Below are positions 15,267-15,373 of a DNA stretch of 15,373 nucleotides, piece by piece. The stretch covers positions 1 through 15,373 of the forward strand of contig CBDHFJ010000047.1 of assembly GCA_965262315.1 (NCBI GenBank), in the 5' to 3' direction. Each line of letters starts with the position of its first letter. The first letter of the stretch is position 1. Origin of the DNA: JBCCFK01 sp965262315 (GTDB lineage: Bacteria > Actinomycetota > Acidimicrobiia > Acidimicrobiales > UBA8592). The translations under genes were made by a program, and so were the position numbers. Under the pieces are notes generated by a model. The model did not search any database. It had not been told where the DNA came from and saw only the letters and a program-made list of their open reading frames with translations.

Positions 15267-15337
15267 GGGGTGATGCTCCTCGAAGTCGTGCCCGAGCCGG
15301 ACCGGTCGTGAGCCAGAAGGCCGGGCGATCAGGCGGC

Positions 15338-15343
15338 ACCTTA
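15338..15343 (-). promoter_or_regulatory. -10-like TAAGGT before the hydrolase gene
   Basis: On the minus strand CCCTAAGGTGCCGCC gives TAAGGT 71 bases before ATG 15266, leaving a leader of about 65 bases. It shares the TAnnnT form of the other boxes in this window. Confidence 0.35.
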
Positions 15344-15373
15344 GGGCAGACCCGATCCGCGATGTCCGGTGTC

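Overview
The window is high-GC bacterial DNA with the look of an actinomycete, plausibly an Acidimicrobiia-type lineage. The reasons are strong G/C in third codon positions, frequent GTG starts, several genes without a Shine-Dalgarno but with a TAnnnT -10-like box close to the start, and a secreted subtilase ending in a long GASWS pentapeptide tract. The placement is an inference from style; no rRNA or tRNA is present to confirm it.

Layout. (1) 1-3.45 kb looks like an accessory segment. It holds the 3' part of a lipoprotein gene cut by the window edge, a decayed minus-strand coding remnant without a start codon (1305-1658), a lone AAA/STAND-like ATPase with a C-terminal winged helix (1812-2972), and a 480-base gap that includes a short reading frame shaped like a lipoprotein leader. 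(2) 3454-5113 is a secreted S8 protease. Its signal peptide and its catalytic domain lie in different reading frames, and its C-terminus is 21 GASW pentapeptide units. Two hairpins follow. (3) 5440-6264 is a LacI-family ligand-binding domain with no DNA-binding domain; it converges on an EamA-type exporter gene.

(4) 6306-11346, all minus strand, is a transport and membrane block. A 14-helix DHA2-type MFS exporter with an unusual cytoplasmic C-terminal extension of about 194 residues is followed 2 bases later by a 12-helix MFS protein, then a PAP2/Aur1-like phosphatase, then the EamA exporter. (5) 11467-13966, plus strand, has a PRPP-binding phosphoribosyltransferase divergent from the MFS genes across a perfect palindrome, then a short-chain dehydrogenase nearly abutting a membrane-anchored VanY/M15-like protein whose expected third zinc-ligand His is Glu. 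(6) 14124-15266, minus strand, is a class C beta-lactamase-like serine hydrolase, converging on the VanY-like gene across a nested hairpin.

How the genes work together: the 14-helix MFS gene, the second MFS gene and possibly the PAP2 and EamA genes form one directional cluster around efflux and envelope lipid chemistry. The SDR and VanY-like genes are probably co-transcribed by proximity, not by shared pathway. No complete, clearly new multi-gene system is evident. The most unusual items are the out-of-frame subtilase with its repeat tail, the MFS fusion, the LacI-type protein without a DNA-binding domain, and the altered zinc site in the VanY-like protein.
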